A stretch of 8,582 nt of DNA from CAWEHT01 sp963808455 (GTDB lineage: Bacteria > Chloroflexota > Anaerolineae > CG2-30-64-16), in NCBI GenBank assembly GCA_963808455.1, contig CAWEHT010000368.1:1-8582 (forward strand), given 5' to 3'. The notes under the pieces were generated by a model. The model was not told where the DNA came from. It saw only the letters and a list, made by a program, of their open reading frames with translations, and did not search any database. The position numbers and the translations under genes are program-made. Shown one piece after another: positions 6,462 through 8,582 of the stretch (its first letter is position 1; each line of letters opens with the position of its first letter).

Positions 6462-7031
6462 ATGTTCCATGCCCTGCGTCGCGCTGGCGACGTGCTGGTC
6501 AACGTGCTGCTGGGGATTGGGGTGGCGGCTTTCCTGGCGCTGTCCATGGCGCCGCGCGTGGCGCACGTAGAGCTGCGGGCGGTGCTGACCGGCAGCATGG
6601 TGCCCGTCCTGCGGCCCGGCGACCTGACCCTCGGGATCCCCGTCCGGGACTTCACGGCGCTGAAGGTTGGGGATATCATCTTGTTCCACGAGCCGGACGC
6701 TCCGGACCGGGTGATCGTGCACCGCATCCATCACATCGAGACCGGGGCGGGGGGCAGCGTGCTGGCCATCGAGACGAAGGGCGACGCCAACAACGCGCCC
6801 GACCCGTGGCGTGTGCAACCCAGCCAGATCCTGGCCAAGGTAGATGCCCACGTGCCGCTGGCCGGCTACCTGGCCGAGGCGGTGCGAACGGCCGTGGGGA
6901 TGATCGGGCTGCTCGTGGTTCCCGCGGCGCTGCTGATCTTCCAGGAAGCGCGGGTCTGGTACGGCTTCATCGTCAACGGCACCGTCGAGGACGGCCGGCG
7001 CGGCAGGCGGCGCGTCTGGTACTACCATTAG
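6462..7031 (+). CDS. SipW/archaeal-type signal peptidase I (S26B)
   Basis: This 189-residue membrane serine protease cuts signal peptides of exported proteins at the outer membrane-facing side. A first helix spans residues 11-31. The nucleophile box is VLTGSMVPVLRPGDL, with Ser45. The second catalytic residue is His87 in VIVHRIHH, in place of the Lys of ordinary bacterial LepB; this puts it in the SipW/archaeal/ER branch. The conserved acidic box TKGDANNAPDP follows, with Asp108 and Asp114. A second helix lies at 141-162, and a basic tail ends GRRGRRRVWYYH. The length fits SipW (about 190). It starts 6 nt after the preceding stop, so the two genes are co-transcribed. Its likely substrates are the SipW-cognate proteins encoded at 729, 1735 and perhaps 2340. 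A weak RBS (AGGGA, overlapping the upstream stop) suggests coupling. Confidence 0.9.
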   Translation: MFHALRRAGDVLVNVLLGIGVAAFLALSMAPRVAHVELRAVLTGSMVPVLRPGDLTLGIPVRDFTALKVGDIILFHEPDAPDRVIVHRIHHIETGAGGSVLAIETKGDANNAPDPWRVQPSQILAKVDAHVPLAGYLAEAVRTAVGMIGLLVVPAALLIFQEARVWYGFIVNGTVEDGRRGRRRVWYYH

Positions 7032-7473
7032 GCCAGGCCCTGCCGGGATTGTCTGGCGCAGAGGGCCCGGAACACGCCGATAGTGGCCGGCCGGCTCCCC
7101 CGGCCCCGGGTGCGCCCTTCAAGGACGCCCATTGCCTGGGGGCCAGGCGGGCCTCCGGCAGAAAAAGGAGCGCAGATTCCACACCGGGGGCCTGGCCGGC
7201 CCCCAGGGCGTGCTCTCAGCGGCGCACTTGCCGCAGCCCCAGGCAGCGGCAAGCTCCAACCGGCCCCAAACCGGCCCGGGCACGGCAGTGCCGCGGCGTG
7301 ACTCCTGGCGGCCGGTGCTGGCAAGCGGAAGCCCAAGGCTGGGGCCGTGGTGGCCAGTTTTTCCTCTTTGCGGCCCCCTGCCGGCCTCTCCCTCCTCGTT
7401 GCGTAACATAAGTTACATGTTCTACGGCTGGCCTCTCCGGCTGTTGGCATCGGGCGTGTCGTCTGTCAGCAAG
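7032..7473. other. Gene-free, hairpin-rich spacer after the operon
   Basis: I see no supported gene. Several strong palindromes occur: GCCTGG/CCAGGC (7134-7148), GGGGGCC/GGCCCCC (7186-7204) and CTTGCCGC/GCGGCAAG (7227-7253). None is followed by a T-run. A five-T run at 7358-7362 follows only a weak long-range CTGGC/GCCAG pairing (7305-7357), a poor candidate terminator for the operon. A clean inverted repeat lies at 7403-7416. Confidence 0.45.
7403..7416. promoter_or_regulatory. Inverted repeat upstream of P2, possible operator
   Basis: GTAAC-ATAA-GTTAC is a perfect 5-bp inverted repeat in an AT-richer pocket, 74 nt before the -35 box of promoter P2. It has the size of a dimeric regulator site. 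No matching copy was found ahead of P1. Confidence 0.3.
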
Positions 7474-7519
7474 TTGTAAGGTTGGCCCCATTGACACCGG
7501 CACTGCTTGGTGCTAGGAT
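7474..7519 (+). promoter_or_regulatory. Near-consensus sigma70 promoter (P2), copy of P1
   Basis: TTGACA (7491-7496), a 17-nt spacer and TAGGAT (7514-7519) form a strong promoter. The spacer ends in the same GTGC or CGTGC word as P1, and the 17 bases before -35 match P1 except at two positions. Transcription would run through a long leader toward the Sel1-repeat gene at 8112. Confidence 0.72.
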
Positions 7520-8111
7520 CGTATCGGCGCAGGCGGAGAGCGTGTACTCGCGTCACACCTGAATCAGACCGGTCCATCCGGTGATCCGGGCGTGCGATGG
7601 TTTTTTGCCTGGCGTTGAGTGGTTGGCCCGCTATCTATCTCTCGTTGCGGCAACCCGCGGGCCTGGCAGATTCTTGGTATTGCATGTGCTGGCGAAGCAT
7701 GGACGCATGGGGGACGCGGCCAGCACGGGTTGCAATGCAAGGCGCCCCTTCTTCTTTAGGCCAACAGTTCCACGGGTAAACACATAGGAGCTGGCGGCTC
7801 CACCAACCATATGTGCGCGGGCCTCTATCCTGCCTCTGCGCGCCGGGGCCGTGCAGCCGTTTGCGGATGCCTTTGCCCGGTTCGTATACCGGGCGAGGCC
7901 GGCCGGATTTTCTGGATAAATCGTTATTGGTGTGGTGCACTGTTACCCAAAATACAGTACCCTTATACGCCAATTTTCAATGTCCGAATTACTGTTCGCT
8001 GTATGACGTCCATTGGAATCCCAAGTACCGCCCCGTCTTTCCGATTTCGGCTGAAGGTCGGGTGTTACGTGGTATCGGAAGGCCGCCGAGGCTGCGGCGC
8101 CCACCGGTGCA
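7520..8111 (+). ncRNA. Second promoter-linked leader, gene-free
   Basis: No supported gene lies in these 590 nt. The first part resembles the leader after P1: a shared TCACACC-GAATCA-ACCGG segment soon after the start, and the 44-nt core at 7711-7754. Further on is a hairpin GCCCGGT (7875-7881) with ACCGGGC (7888-7894), followed by GAGGCCGG, recalling the end of element copy A. From about 7905 to 8050 the sequence becomes much richer in A and T, then changes abruptly into Sel1-type coding sequence near 8061. The first half may be a regulatory RNA; the second half looks like a rearranged junction. Confidence 0.45.
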
Positions 8112-8582
8112 ATGAACGAACTTGGACGGATGTATGCGGAAGGCCGGGGAGTGGTGAAAGACGACGCCGAAGCCGTCAGGTGGTATCGCAAGACCATCGA
8201 GGCGGGCGGCGCGATCGGCATGTACAACCTTGGGGTGATGTACGCGGAGGGCCGGGGGGTAGCCAAGGACGAGGCCGAAGCGGTTAAGTGGTATCGCAAG
8301 GCCGCCGCGGCGGGGATCGCGGTGTGCATGAGCAACCTTGGGGTGATGTACGCGGAAGGGCGGGGGGTGGTCAAGGACGAGGCGGAGGCCGTCAAGTGGT
8401 ATCGCCAAGCCGCCGAGGCGGGCATGCGCGGAGGGCATGAGGAATCTCGGGCAGATGTATGAGGGAGGCCGGGGAGTGGCCAAGGACGAGGCCGAGGCCG
8501 TCCAGTGGGTATCGCCGGGCGGCCCAGTGGGGCAGCGCGATCGGCATGAACAATCTCGGTGTGATGTACGCCGAAGGCCGGG
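8070..8582 (+). repeat. 108-bp tandem DNA repeats encoding Sel1 units
   Basis: Units start at 8112, 8220, 8328, 8437 and 8546, with a partial unit before the first. The spacing is 108 bp, plus one base in each of the last two units. The units are very similar at the DNA level, so copy number could change by recombination or be mis-assembled. Confidence 0.75.
8112..8582 (+). pseudogene. Sel1-repeat protein gene, frameshifted and cut by the window end
   Basis: The frame 8112-8462 encodes about three Sel1 (SLR) repeats of exactly 36 residues, each near MYNLGVMYAEGRGVAKDEAEAVKWYRKAAEAG, split over ATG positions 8112, 8220 and 8328. A one-base insertion within ATGC at 8424-8427 shifts the frame and brings a stop at 8460. 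The fourth repeat continues in the next frame from ATG 8437. A second extra base (GGG at 8507-8509) shifts it again, and the fifth repeat begins at ATG 8546. Repeat coding also extends upstream of 8112 (W-Y-R-K-A-A-E from 8070) to a TGA at 8052 with no start codon. Sel1 repeats form helical solenoids that scaffold protein complexes, often in envelope or signalling settings. Broken gene or sequencing error cannot be told apart here. Confidence 0.7.

Noticed and set aside
4632..7028. A 798-residue open frame on the minus strand, and a 430-residue one at 3158-4450
   Set aside because: Both are antisense to clear genes with recognised domains. Their products are Arg/Pro/Gly-rich with no motif, as expected from the high GC of the opposite strand.
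7134..7362. Intrinsic terminator after the signal peptidase gene
   Set aside because: The strong hairpins lack a T-run, and the only T-run (7358-7362) follows weak pairing. No firm terminator can be called.
7875..7894. T-arm of a tRNA (GGTTCG in a hairpin)
   Set aside because: The loop is not the right length for a T-loop and no other tRNA arms surround it.

Overview
The window is a GC-rich bacterial segment. Chloroflexota (Anaerolineae-like or a related metagenomic lineage) is the best guess. The main clue is a long Thr/Pro linker rich in TPTPTP and TATPT in an exported PD40 protein, a style common in that phylum. It sits beside a SipW-type secretion cluster. The phylum call is inference from composition and protein style, not from a marker gene. 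All genes I can support lie on the + strand.

Layout: (1) 1-728 has no convincing gene. It holds a near-consensus sigma70 promoter (120-148) and a leader of about 575 nt. (2) 729/757-1281 encodes a small exported protein with a SipW-cognate signal; a one-base insertion just after the ATG breaks its start. (3) 1282-1734 is a structured leader containing a second copy of an 85-87-nt two-hairpin element also found at 530-616. (4) 1735-2271 is a second, intact SipW-cognate TasA/camelysin-like protein. (5) 2340-2540 is a 66-residue protein with the same N-terminal design but almost no mature domain. (6) 2541-3307 is gene-poor, with ACGAAG-type mini-repeats and several palindromes. (7) 3308-7031 is a tight three-gene operon: a DUF5305-like membrane protein, a 696-residue membrane-anchored PD40 (TolB-like) protein and a SipW/archaeal-type Ser-His signal peptidase. 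(8) 7032-8111 is gene-free, GC-hairpin-rich, and carries a second copy of the promoter-leader from region 1. (9) 8112 to the window end is a Sel1-repeat gene with 108-bp tandem repeats and two +1 frameshifts.

Inferred system: the signal peptidase at 6462 would process the SipW-cognate proteins at 729, 1735 and perhaps 2340. This resembles Bacillus tapA-sipW-tasA or camelysin systems, where such proteins form surface or matrix fibres. The DUF5305 protein and the propeller protein are probable membrane partners in assembly or sensing. The most unusual parts are non-coding: a duplicated structured element in front of both main substrates, and a duplicated promoter-leader in front of both the substrate cluster and the Sel1 gene. 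I could not match either to a known riboswitch class.

Three separate +1 indels (near 734, 8424-8427 and 8507-8509) mean that either the assembly has indel errors or parts of this locus are decaying.
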